A model generated the notes under the pieces. The model was not told the origin of the DNA. It saw nothing but the letters and a program-made list of their open reading frames with translations, and did no database searches. From assembly GCA_013400975.1 (NCBI GenBank), contig WBMZ01010235.1, positions 1 to 64,000 on the forward strand: DNA of 64,000 nt, written 5' to 3'. Shown here one piece after another: positions 52,761 to 64,000 of this stretch (positions are counted from its first letter, which is position 1; each line of letters begins with the position of its first letter). The stretch comes from Atrichornis clamosus (taxonomy: Eukaryota; Chordata; Aves; Passeriformes; Menuridae). Position numbers and translations under genes: made by a program.

Positions 52761-55700
52761 GTCACACAGGGCCCAGGATTCACCTTGTAAGTCAGCTCTG
52801 GCTGAGGCCTGCTGCTGAGCCCTCAGCACATCACCTCTGTTGCTGGTTATCCGTTCCACTTCCAGTTGTGAAGTGCATCAGCCCCTGAAAAGCACAAAAG
52901 GCCTTGTCCCAAAGGACTGTATCTTTGTCAGGCCTCTCAGCATCCTGGAGTGCTTCATGTACCTCTGGCAAGGCATTAACATCAGGTTATTCCTGTATTA
53001 AATACTTCTTCCTCTCAATTAATGCTAATGGAGGCAATCCCAATTGGATGGGAGGCTGCAGTACAATACTGCAGCTGAAGTGATGCTTGAAAGAGTAAGA
53101 CAAGCAAATACATTGCTTTGTTGTGCCCTTAGGACTGTCACCTTGACAGGGAGAAAAAGAGCTGTGATCTTTTCTATTCCAGACCCTCTTAGTGTGCAAT
53201 TTTGCCTGTATAAAATCACCTCTTTGCCAGCAGTAGAGGGATCAGGGAAAAGTGATGTTTCTTGAGCAGCCCCTCCATTTCCCTTTTGTACCCAGGGAAT
53301 GCAATGCAGTGCTTAGAAGCTTACACTCAGTCTGTAGATTTTACCATTCCCATTCTAATATATCTCCCTTTGGGAAACCATTTGGTCCATTTTCCCATAT
53401 CCTGCCATAGGATTACGACATGTCATTATGAACTGGATGTCATTCCGTTTGGCTACGTGATCCAGCTCCATTTACACATCCTATTAGGTCTCCATTCCCA
53501 TCCCTAGATAAGGACTCTTGGTTGCTCAGTATGGAGAAGGGTTTTCTGTTGAATATGGAAATTTTTGGGATATACAACAGGAAGAAGCTTCTATATAAGG
53601 TGCTTGCTTATTAAAAAAAAAAGAGATGATAGGTCTTGTTGTACAGCTGCCAAAGTTGATTCTTACGTAGCCTATGGTTAGTGGCTTCTTACTTTGCTCC
53701 TGAAGGATCTTTCTTTTGTATCCCCATAGGATCAGGTCCCTGAATATGGTTGAGACACTGTTATTGCTAAAGGTCACCTCCTTACCTTGGTTGGATATAG
53801 CCAAGTGTTTGGACATTGAGGGAAAACAAACCCATCAGCTTACTTGTGCTTACGAAACTGGATTGCATGGGCAGATGAGAATCTTGATTAGTTCTGAAAG
53901 TGCTGTTTGCCTTCTGTTTTTCTTGGTGACATTATGGATTATTAATGTAAAGCTTGCTGTGTCACAGCCTGGAATATTGCCTTGCTTCTAACTGGTGCTT
54001 TCCAGGTAGATATAAACTTGATGTGTAATAAATGTGTAGTAACATGTTAGTGGAGCAGAGAGTTCCCTTCTGGCTCCGACCAGCAAACGGCTTATGAGAT
54101 CTCACCCCTCCAGTCACCTTTGTCCCAGTGATACTCTGACTGAATTCTTTTGTTTCAAATTTTTAGTGGCTCCATGATTAACTTAGTGTATTTGTTATTT
54201 TGTCTTCATATCTATTCTGTCTAGATCCCTTCTCTTCCTCCAAACACTCCCAACCAAACCAGTAGCTTGTGACTGCATTCTGTTGAAGGCTCCAGTTTCT
54301 AGGTCTTGCTGTGTACCCACTCACACAGGCAGTAGCACCACAGCACAAGGTGATGACCAATTTTCTATCACAGGGTATCACTGAGATGTTTTGCATTTAA
54401 GTACCAAAGGTAGATTTTCTTTAGCCTTAAACAATCTGTAAAATATTGCAAATGAGAAAATCATTGTTCTTGCTGAAGGCTTGTGATGCAGCAGCATACA
54501 GTTTTTTACTGGAGATGTCTCCTCCCAGACATGTAGGCTCTTCTCAACTGGAAATATTTAACACCCTATTAGTTTCTGATGTGTGCTTTAATATATTGGT
54601 GATCTCAGTGTTCCCCGAGAGGCTTCAAATTATGAGGATATAACCAGGTGCAGGTTTGCATAACCTACTTTGAAATGCTTCACTCCATCTGATCCAAACT
54701 TAGGTTATTTTAGTGTGAGTGTGCTGCAAAATCTGCACAGTATCAAGCGAGTGGTGGATGAAGTGCTCTAAACTCCTCCAACAAAGGTTGTATGAAGAAG
54801 AGTGACTGGGTGGCATTCTGGAAAAGTAGTACTTCTATCAGGGAGATGTAAGAAGTGTTCTTTTATCAAAGAATCTGAGGACCAAGGTGGCCTGAACTAC
54901 TGCTGTAGCCTGTGGGATCATTGTTAACTCAGCCTTTCCTCACTTTCTGTACTACTGTAGTACCTTAGAAGGTTTTAGTCAATATTGAGGTCTGTCTGAC
55001 CCTGAGACTTTACAGATTTCAAATAGGAGCATTTACTGTTCAGAGAACATACTGTCCAAACAGAGAAGGATGTGGGTGTAGGCCACAAGTGATAAAGGTG
55101 AGGAAGGGCAGGATGATACATGATCTGTTATGACATCAGTGTGAAATAAAATGGCAAAAAAGAGATACTGCTAAGCTCTTGATTGCTGAATTAATTGTCC
55201 TTAAATTTCAGGACCTGAGCCAGGGCATCTCAGGATACTAGTTAAAGCACACTGAAAGTCATCTGGGAAGATACATGTATGAAGGCATGTGCAGGCAGAA
55301 AAAAGAACCACGATAAGACATAGATGTGTTTTGAATAGAGATCTAGCTGGGGAATAGCACGCACATTTTGAAGACGTTATCAGAGAAATATAATTTGGAT
55401 TGAAGGCTGAACAATCTTTTTTTCCTTATACCTTAACTTATTGTCCACCTTCTTTGGGATTTTTCATCTTGAAAGCCAGAGTGCCCTGCTGACTGTGTGC
55501 ATGCATTTAGTTCTGTGTATGCCCTACCAAAGCAGTGGGAGCCAGCTAGAAAATGGTGTTTGCCTGTCCCCAGACTTCCTCCTTTGTGTTCTTTGTGGTG
55601 AAGGAGGCACAAGAGGAAATGCAGGCTCAGTATAGATGCACTTCTGATTTGAGGCCCAAGTTGGGAACATGCTTTACTGGTGACAGTGGCAGGGTGGTAA

Positions 55701-57109
55701 GTGTTGTCCTGCTCTATGCAGTCTCCATGATTTGTGCTCCAAAGCTCTGCTTTCAATGTGAAGGTCCCTCTTTCTAAGAGCAATATAAGAGGCCAAATTA
55801 TTACCTGTGGGGATAGTTTTTTTGGGGCCAGTGCTATTGAGTGGCAGCAGTTCTGCATTGTCTTCCCTGGACAGGTCAGTTGCTGCATACCCAGGGCTGC
55901 TCTCAGGTGACTCCCTGCTGTGTCTGATGGCATGAATGCAAAGCAGATTGTCCCTTGCTGATTCCTGCAGCAGAGAGAAGAACTGAGGAGCTGTAATGAT
56001 TTCAACCAGTTTCTACTGTACAGTTCTGGTTAAGGACCTAAAGGCAGTGCTGGCATCAGGGGCATGGAGCTCTTGAATCTTACTTTGCCTGGGTCTAAAA
56101 AGTTGCAAAACAATGAAAAGATTTGGTTCAGCTGTTCTTGTCTGCAGTGGCTATGGTGGCTGGTGGGCTCAGCTTACCTGGAACAGAGATTTTGGCTTCT
56201 ATTTGAGAAAGCATTTGAACTCAAGAAGCCTCATAAGGACTCAAAGTCTGGCAAATGGGCCAGGCCCTTCACTGTTGTATGTTTTGTTCAAGAGCAGATG
56301 TCCCAGGTGCAGAGATAGATTTTTCAAACAAGTTACCAAGAAAACACAGACAACTTTTCTAGTACTTTTAATGTGAATACACAACATCAAAGCAATATTA
56401 GTGTCTTGGTTCACTAAGTGGGAGGAGAGATCAAAATTGACCCCAATTGCTATTAAAGGAAGTTACTTTCCTTCATTACCCCTTTCCTCTTGTAAATCAG
56501 TGGAGCAGAGAAGATGATTCAGTGGCAGGGTTCCGTATGTCTCATCAAAAGCCAAGGTGTGACTTGGACAGTGAGATTGGATCATCCTAGTACAAAACTG
56601 AGATCTACTTTAAAGTGTCTGATCTGTGTCCCTTTTGAGATAGGTAGAATTTTACCCTTTGTATCTGGAATTTTTCAGAGGTGCTGAATTTCCATTTAAA
56701 TTGCAGGGAACACAGGTGTCTTCTGTAGGCTCAATTGAGTCTTACCAAATACTCCAGCTCTCCTAAATAAGGTGGTTTCTTGCTGATCTGTGCCCACAGC
56801 TGGAAGCTGCAGGAAGCATGTGTAAACAAGGTGTCCCAATGTGTTACCTGTCAGTCCCTGAATTTCTATGTTTGCCTCAGGAGAGTGGTGAGGAGAAACT
56901 GGCCTGTTTAGTTTGACCTTGCTTTTTAGTTTTTTCTTTGTTTGGGTTTGGGGGGCTTTTTGTGTGTATGTTTGTGGTTTTTGTTTGTCTTTCTCTTTGC
57001 ACATGCCTCTAATTGATCTTGAAAAGAAGGGACAGTTAAAGAAGATGTTAAGGTGAAATGAAGCCATAACTGTGACTGGAGACTTTTATTAAGTGTGGCA
57101 AAGTTCCCT
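52761..57109. other. Intergenic sequence; left part may include degraded retroviral interior
   Basis: For a minus-strand provirus ending in the LTR at about 52.1-52.76 kb, the stretch 52.76-53.85 kb would be the 3' interior. It does contain broken minus-strand open frames (52987-53219 and 53526-53816), but I cannot match them to a retroviral protein. Beyond 53.9 kb the sequence is unique. A 190-codon minus-strand frame at 55433-56005 has no recognisable family signature. Confidence 0.45.
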
Positions 57110-57320
57110 GGGCTGCGTATAAATTGTTTATTGATTTTGGTATGGCTGGGTGCTCTGGAGTAATTGCCCGCCGAACCACAAGAGAGAGAGCAGAGAGGAG
57201 AGGGCTTTGCCAGGTCTCTGTTGCTTCCTGCCTCTGGCTGCTCTTCCTGCTGCCTGTGCTGGTGGTCTCCTCTTTAACCTGTAAATCAGCAGCCTCAGCT
57301 GGCTGACTCCCGTGGCCTGC
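57110..57320. promoter_or_regulatory. Weak candidate conserved non-coding element
   Basis: Contains TTGTTTATTGATTTTGG (forkhead/HOX-PBX-like cores) followed by GGAGTAATTGCCCGCCG with retained CpG and a GAGA-rich run. It is shorter and weaker than the other candidates. Inference from texture only. Confidence 0.25.
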
Positions 57321-60300
57321 TCCTGCAGCCCAGTGTGGCGCTCTGCCCTGCTGTTCCAGAAAGGGCTGGCAAAAGAACATGGTAAGGGAAGAGATGGCTT
57401 TGAGCATATATCATATGAGGAATGGTATCGCTGAGACTTAAACTGTCATTTCTTCCACCTGTTGGTTGTTACAGACAGAAACCTGTCTGTGATGGCCAGC
57501 AAGGTCAGTTGTCTCTGAGCCTGCCTAACCATGGGGCAGGTCGATTTTGTGACAGGGCAGAGATGAACATGTTCATGTTTCTCAGTAGCGTCTGTGCTGC
57601 GAGGTTTTGCCCCGGTAACCCCTGCTTGCTCTCACATGCCTTTCCCTTCTGCCAAAATTGCAGGAAGCTCTGTGTAGTGAGCCAGCCTGCCTCCCCTGTG
57701 CCTGTCTGGGAAAACTTCAGCCCCTCCTGGTTTTTCCTTTGCTTTTTGTTACAACTTTGGGGTGGTTTTACTGCTGTCTTTCAGTAAATCACTTTATCCG
57801 CAGCTTTTTCTCATCCCATCTGGGGAGCTGTCCTGTCAGAGCTGGGGTTTCTGTTTTGTTCGCTTGCCATGGAGATGCTGCACATCATCCTTTCCATGCT
57901 ACTTTTGCACCAGGGCAGTGAATTCCTTTATTGTTTCTTATCCAGAGTGCTATGACTAACGTATACTCTCCTAAAATATACTGTCCCTTCAGATCCAAGG
58001 AGGACATAGAAAGGGAAGCAATAATTTTTTGACACTTGGTTGGGAAGGTGAGTGAATTTTCTTACATATGCTGCACAGTTCATGATACCCCCTCTTCTTT
58101 TACGGGCAAGGTGCTGGTAATCAGTGGGAGGTTTTATTCTCTTTTTCCGTCTCTCTCTGTCATTCAGAGTCCTTATTTCTACCACCTGGTAGCACAAGTT
58201 GGTTTCACTTCCTTCCTTCAACAGAGAACTTCCGAGGCCTGTAGTAGTGTGGCAATTAGGTGAATGATACTCAGATGTAAATGTCTGTGTGGAGAGAAGA
58301 AGAGGACTTGTCCACCTGTTAGGTCCCTTAAAATCTGCTGAACTTTAGTACAAGTGCCAGAAATTCTGTTTTTAGATGATGCAATAACGAACTGGGTTCC
58401 CTTCTTAATCTAATCTGTATATGAGAGTGGGAATATGAAGCCTGAGTATAGGCAGGATCCTCTTGTAACATTGGGCAAAATTTTCAGGAGATCATGTAGA
58501 TTCTGTAAAGAAGAGTTTTCTGCTTTGCATGTACATAATGTTTCTTTAATGAAAAAGATGGGGAAATGTGTATTAGTTTAAAATTTCATTTCCTGGAGGG
58601 CATAATGTTAATGGAAGGCAAAATATCTCTAAAGTATTGGCAATTTAACTCCAAGGTTTTGAAATGGGATAAAATAATCTAAATAAAAATTTGCATCTCC
58701 CTAGAGAGTTCTCTGACAAAAATGACATGTCAACATTAGTGCTAGGAACAGCAGTAACTGCTTCAACTCTGATCTTTTTTATTTTATTATTTTTATCCCT
58801 ATAATACAGTTCAAAATTTTAACTTACTGTGGAATAAGGAAAATGAATTATGCTGATGTTGGTCAGTGTACTTTGGCTGGGAGATGTGAATGCTGTAACA
58901 GCATCTGCATTAATCTGCATGGGTACTTCAAAGCATTTACTGTGTATGTATATCACGTAAACTTTTGTAATGCTTAGTTGCTTGAATGAACTAAGATGAC
59001 TGATTTATTCCCTCTCACAAAAAAGAAAAAAAAAGAAAGAAAAAAGAATGAAGATCTAGTTAAAGCTGCGAACCTTTATGCTGTGGGTTGAATACCCTGA
59101 CTACAAGGTCTTGCTCACAACTGCTGTAGATTTCTGATTCTGTTGCTTGTCTTGGAGATTTTTGAACCCCTACCCTTGGGAAGAACAGCTTGGCTTTAAA
59201 TTCCTCAGTTCTGCACCTCAGACTGAAGGAGTTATTTTTAACCTGTCTTGACCTCTGCCTGAGCAAGAATAAAATAGGGATTGGGCAGAATATGACACAA
59301 ATCAATAGGTTATCCCAACAGATATGATCTTTGGCACTGTTTTGCCTTGGACACTTGCTGCAGTAACAAAGATAAATGGTGATTTGTTAACATTGTGATC
59401 TAGGGACTGGGTGGCTCAGTGGATCGTGGGGTGGCCTCTGACCTCTGGGTCTCCAGGCTCTGAACATCAAGATGAAATCTCATTCGGATAGTACGAAGGG
59501 AAAAAAGGTCCACAAGGGTTGGGAAATTTTGGTTCATTGCTAATCACGGTATTCCAGAAAACATTCCAAAAAGACTGAATAGACAATACCTCCTGACAAA
59601 AGGGAGTATCAGAAAATACAATGGAAAATGTAGCAATAGAGAGCTAGTGATCAGTTACTGCAGGCTAAGACTTTCAGTGCTTTTATGGGGTGATATTAGA
59701 GCACTCAGAGCTACTTTGTCTCTTCCCCTACCCACCAAAGAGGACTTGCATCAGGGACAATTTGTGGCAGCTCCACCTAAAAATGAAATTGGTTTTATGA
59801 AACAGCTTTTGTTTCATTTTCTGGTACAGTATCTGCATGCCCTTTGATTACTGAAATATAATGATGCAGGATCTTTTGGTGAGCTGAGGTGTTGGAAACA
59901 GCATATATAGCTGTGATCCAGTCATGTCTCCACTAACCTTGTGTGATCTGTTCCATATCTCCACAGAGTCCTGTTGAATGTCCTCTTGTAGATAGCTGAC
60001 TTTTAATATGTTCTTAGATGCACACAGGTTGTTTTGCTTCAGTAGTCTGAGATGGTGTATTCTCATCAGGTGACAATAAATTTCTGCAACAGAATTTCTT
60101 CCAGGTCACCTGCAAGGATTGGTAAGCAGTGTTTGAAGACAATTCCATGCTGTAACTTATCTCGTGTAAACGGAGGTAAGTTCTGTCTTCCTTGGCTGGT
60201 GCGTCATTCCCCCTGCCAGGAGGAGGCAGTATGACAGTATTGCATTCTGAACTGATTTCATCAGCTTCAACTTTTTGGCTCTGTATCCCTTTACAGTTCT

Positions 60301-62585
60301 TCCTACAAGACTGGCACCCTGCTCTCAAGTGCTCTACCGTGGTAAACATGTTCTCTCAGTCTTGGCTACACAAGGGGACAAAAATCTTGCACCTACGAGG
60401 GTACGAGGGCTCTAGCAACTGCCTTATTGATGTATGCAAGATTCTTACATAGTGCTTTTAATCTTTTCCATGTTGTAGATCCAGGGGTTACATGAGAACT
60501 CATGTTGTGCTTGGGACCCCCAAGTTGGCCTCTGTGGTAGCCCCTTGTAGCATCTGTGCCTCCAACTTTGTACTTTGCATTGGACTGTGCATTGTTGGGT
60601 TCTAGAGAATGATGTGAGTCATGTCACTGAGAGCAGCCTCTTTTCCTTGTTTTCCCTCATCCCACCCATCTGTATGTTGTACCTATACCAACGAGGTGGA
60701 ATTGCAATGGGTCAGTGCAGGCTTCTGCTAGTGTGTGTGTAGTGTCATCTTACCACTGACAATTGCTCGTGAATCTCAAATGGGGAGCCTGTTTTTAATC
60801 CATGGATTGCATACCCTATGGGTTGTTCACAGCACACATTCGTTACTTGAGATGTCACAGAAGGAAGTTTGAGCCAAAGAATGTTGTCCTACATGTTCCT
60901 CTACTCATGAGGTTCCTGGAAACTCTGCCCAGTGTCTTCCTTGCCCCAGACCAAGGTACTTTTCTGTGCCCTGCCAAGATGCCTGTTCTGGGTCACACTG
61001 CCTCAAGTTTGTCATGACACTTGTTTCTCCAGAAACAGGAGCTGCAGCCTGCCCATAGCCAGAAACCTCCAGCTCTATCCCTCTCCTTCCATGGAAACAT
61101 AGATTGCCCTGCCATTCTTGTGTGTCAGCCCTTTGACAAAAGGCTGTGTTCCTCTCTACTGCAGCCCAGCCCAGAGCTTGCCTGGCTCCAGGCTGTGCAG
61201 AGCAAAGTGCACTGGGCAGACTGGGTGCACGCCCAGCTTTCCTTTCCCCTGCAGTCATCAGACTGCCATAACTGCCTGCCTATGTACAGGGGACATTTGG
61301 GGCTGCGCTTGATGTGTGAACTGGACAGGGACAGCAGGGTGGTTTCTGGGCCAGGAATGTGTTAGGACCTGCACAATGGATATGAAATGACACCTAAACT
61401 GGCTATGGCTGTAGCCTTGCTATGGATGTCCAGGGATGCTGCACTAGCACAGCTGGCTTTATCTACCAGGCCTGGAATAATGTTAAAAAAAAAAAAGTGA
61501 AAACCCCCCCCAAAAAAAGAAAGAACTGGAGAGAGAGGGTAGCAGTCTAACAAGACCTACTTTTCACTATATTTTTAGACTCTGATTTTATTTTTCCCAG
61601 TATAATTCTGAATTAACTGTTTCGTTGTTTGTTCAGGAAGAGATCAGGTTTAACTGATCTAGAATTCCCTGCTAACATCCCTTTTGTCCTTTCCAAAATA
61701 CAGGAATTTCGCTATCATTACTTCAGTTATGTATCATGTTGGATTGTTTTTTGTTTTTAAAAAGGTCTTAAGTGACATCACTGGTGAGTTCTTTGGAGTT
61801 CTTTGAGTTGTTTCAATTGGAGGTTTTCACTTTCAAAAGATATTTCCTCATGTCTTCTGTGAATGTAAAAACCAAAGGATCTCCTCCATCATAAGATATA
61901 TGATACGGGCCATCCTGTTTCCTTTGGGTTTTACAAAGATTTACTAGCTACAGATTTCTGCCGTCTCTCCAACTATCTAGGCTTAGAAAATGATATTCTT
62001 TCTCCCCTAATATTTAGTTTTGTAAGGAGAGAGCTGTATGTGTGTGTGTTACTGGGAAATAACTTTTTTTAGACATGTGAAGATAAGAAATAAGCTGCCC
62101 CAATTTCTTTATGATGCAGCTCTGCCCGAGGCCCACTTTGCTTTGCTCCTGTGGAAATAGCTTGGCATGTTTGTTGGTACAAATAGCCTTTTAGAGGTTT
62201 TCTTCGGAAGGATTTGTATTCTTTCGGAGAGACATACTGGAGAAGTTGATATTTGTACATCATGCTGCATTCAGAATGCTGCTGTTGCTGCCAGAGTGGT
62301 CAGTGGTACCTCTGAGAAGGCATGAGCCATTCCTGCACTGGTACTAGAAAAAATGGCTGTAGTTTGATGGGTCTGGCAGTGGCCAGGGTCAGGTCTTCAT
62401 CTTAGAATAGCTGTTTTTCTCTCTGGTCCTGGCCCATCTATTCCATGGGTGTTATGAGGAGAGCTGTTGTGGAGAGGCAGTAATTGCAGAGCTGGTGGGA
62501 AGTAGCAGGCAGGTCATATCTCTTGTTCACCTGCTCCTTCTACAGAAATACCTCTGCAACAAATTAATGTCTTCTGCAATCTGTT
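57321..62585. other. Intergenic sequence, no gene seen
   Basis: About 5 kb of mostly unique DNA. It includes an A/G-rich simple stretch (about 59021-59047), a tRNA-like A-box motif near 59.41 kb, and adjacent A and C runs near 61.49 kb. Open frames up to about 117 codons (60905-61365, overlapping on both strands) are not supported by any signature. Confidence 0.65.
61485..61518. repeat. A12 / C8 / A7 simple-sequence cluster
   Basis: An A run (61485-61496), a C run (61504-61511) and a second A run (61512-61518) lie within 34 bases. Confidence 0.9.
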
Positions 62586-63915
62586 TGTAGAATCATGGAA
62601 TTACAAAATAATTCAGCTTAGAAGGGATGCCAGGAGGTTTCTGGTACAGAAAGGGCCACCACTGAATTCAGACTTGCTTGCTCAGGGCTTTATTAAGTTA
62701 CATCATGAAAACATCCAAAAATGAAGGTGGTATGGCCTGTCTGCACAGCTCCTTCCAATGTTTGATTGTCCTCATGCTGGAAACACCTTTTTCTTCTATC
62801 CAGTTTGAACCCCTCTTGTTCCCGGTTGTATCTGTTTTGTACTGCCAATGCACAGTCCACTGTAAAGAGCCTGTGTCTGTGTCCTTGATAAGGTGCTTAT
62901 TGAAGGCCTGCTGTTAGGTCCCTCTGAAACCTTCTCCAGGCTAAACAAACACGGATCCCTCAGTCTCTTCTCACAGGACAAATGCTCTAAACTGCTGATC
63001 ACCTTGCTCACCCTCCATTCATTTGCACCAATTTATCAATCTCTCTCCTGTACCAGGGCCCCAAATCTAGACAACATATTCTAGATAGAGTTTGACAAGT
63101 GCCAAGTGGAATAACTGTATCCCTTGAACGTGCGTGGCTATGGTCCTGTGAATACCTCTCAGGGCACTGTTGGCCATTTTTGCTGCCAGGGCACACTGAT
63201 GGCTCATATTCAGCTTACGACCTATCAGGCCCCCAGGTCCTCTTCAGCAGAGCTGCTACCCAGGCAGGCAGACCCTAGTATGTACTGTCACAGTGGATTA
63301 TTTCTTCTAAGGTATAGGACTTTGCATTTGTCCTTGCTGAATTTTGTAAGGTTCATGTTAACCCTGCAGCCTTTCTAGGGCATTTTGGATGGCAACCCTG
63401 CCTTAAGCATATCAACTGGTCCCACCAGTTTGGTGTCAAGTGCAAACTTGATAAGAGTGTGCTTTGTTGCATCCTCTAGGTCATTGATACAGATGTTAAA
63501 CAGCACAGATCCCCTGCACATATCTTGCTACTGGCCTACAGGTAGTGTATAAACATGGCCCTCTGAGCTTGATCATCCCATCTGGTTTTAACCCATCTGA
63601 TAGTCAACTCATAAAAGATAGTTTTCCATCAGTCTTGAGGCATTCTGGGAAACAGTGTTGAATGTTTTGCTGAAGTCAAGGTAAATGGTCTCTCCCCTTG
63701 TCCACAAGTGCTATCATTTTTTCATAGAAGAGAATCAGGTTGGTCAGGCATGATTTATTCTTGGAATATCCACACTGACTGTTCCTAATCACCTTCTCCT
63801 TTGTGTGCTCAAAATACGTTCTAAGGGGACTAACTACATCATTCTCCCAAGGACACAGGTGAGGCTGATTGGCCCTAATTTATTGGATTTTGGACCTCTT
63901 GAAAATGGATCAGAA
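62586..63915 (-). mobile_element. CR1 LINE, minus strand, 3' tail through reverse-transcriptase region, diverged
   Basis: It starts at AGAATCATGGAATTAC, the reversed CR1 tail, then TTAGAAGGGATGCC. It continues through reversed 3' UTR (CTCCTTCCAATGTTTGATTG, CTTCTCCAGGCTAAAC) into reversed ORF2 text (GGTGTCAAGTGCAAACTTG, GTCATTGATACAGATGTTAA, CTGAAGTCAAGGTAAATG, AGGTTGGTCAGGCATGATTT and AGGTGAGGCTGATTGG). About 1.3 kb is present, one of the longest single CR1 pieces here. It is old and carries many indels. The 5' limit near 63915 is approximate. Confidence 0.88.
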
Positions 63916-64000
63916 GGAAGTAATAGGTCAGAGAGAAACTCATAGTCTGTAAAGTCGTCTGTTTTCATCTGCTTTTTCCTTAGTTAGCTCATAGCCAGAA
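63916..64000. other. Right edge, nothing recognised
   Basis: The last 85 bases are not clearly CR1 and contain no other recognisable feature. Confidence 0.5.

Noticed and set aside
55433..56005. Minus-strand open frame of 190 codons, the second longest in the window
   Set aside because: No recognisable domain, no splice-site pattern linking it to other frames, and biased low-complexity stretches. Lengths like this occur by chance in 64 kb.
40000..64000. Exons of ESRRB, the expected next gene
   Set aside because: I looked for the nuclear-receptor zinc-finger coding text (for example CEACKAFFKR) in all frames and did not see it. The gene probably lies to the right of the window.

Overview
The window is vertebrate nuclear DNA, almost certainly from a bird. 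A gene with spliced exons and GT-AG introns is spread over about 32 kb. The interspersed repeats are CR1 LINEs ending in the avian tail octamer (ATTCTATG repeats), plus a solo LTR of an ERVL-like type that I recall from neoavian genomes. There are no bacterial operons, CRISPR arrays or prokaryotic signals.

Region 1 (1-32.8 kb) is one complete plus-strand gene, GPATCH2L (G-patch domain-containing protein 2-like). A CpG-rich promoter and non-coding exon 1 lie at the left edge. Nine coding exons follow: 1009-1667, 7941-8005, 11356-11532, 11907-11986, 14052-14119, 15008-15062, 17043-17128, 26615-26706 and 31780-31952. Every junction is GT-AG and every phase closes. The joined frame is 1455 nt, or 484 codons plus TAA. 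The protein has an N-terminal acidic/amphipathic start, several Arg/Lys-rich clusters and a conserved acidic DWFYEGE block. No G-patch follows, as expected for this paralogue and unlike GPATCH2. The introns hold an ERVL-like solo LTR (intron 2), a minus-strand CR1 (intron 8) and two stretches that look like conserved non-coding elements (introns 5 and 9).

Region 2 (about 32.8-64 kb) has no protein-coding exon that I can support. It opens with a 4.5-kb pile of CR1 copies in both orientations (about 35.06-39.6 kb). A long gene-free stretch follows, with several enhancer-like, low-repeat islands (46.6-46.9, 50.8-51.1 and 57.1-57.3 kb). A probable second LTR sits near 52.1-52.8 kb, and another 1.3-kb minus-strand CR1 fills the right end. 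In amniotes the next gene after GPATCH2L is usually ESRRB. I looked for its zinc-finger exons and did not see them, so this part is best read as the GPATCH2L-ESRRB intergenic desert or ESRRB upstream regulatory DNA.

I found no convincing new molecular system. The most useful leads are the candidate conserved non-coding elements, the CR1 cluster with tail-to-tail copies, and the probable LTR near 52 kb with unexplained flanking sequence.
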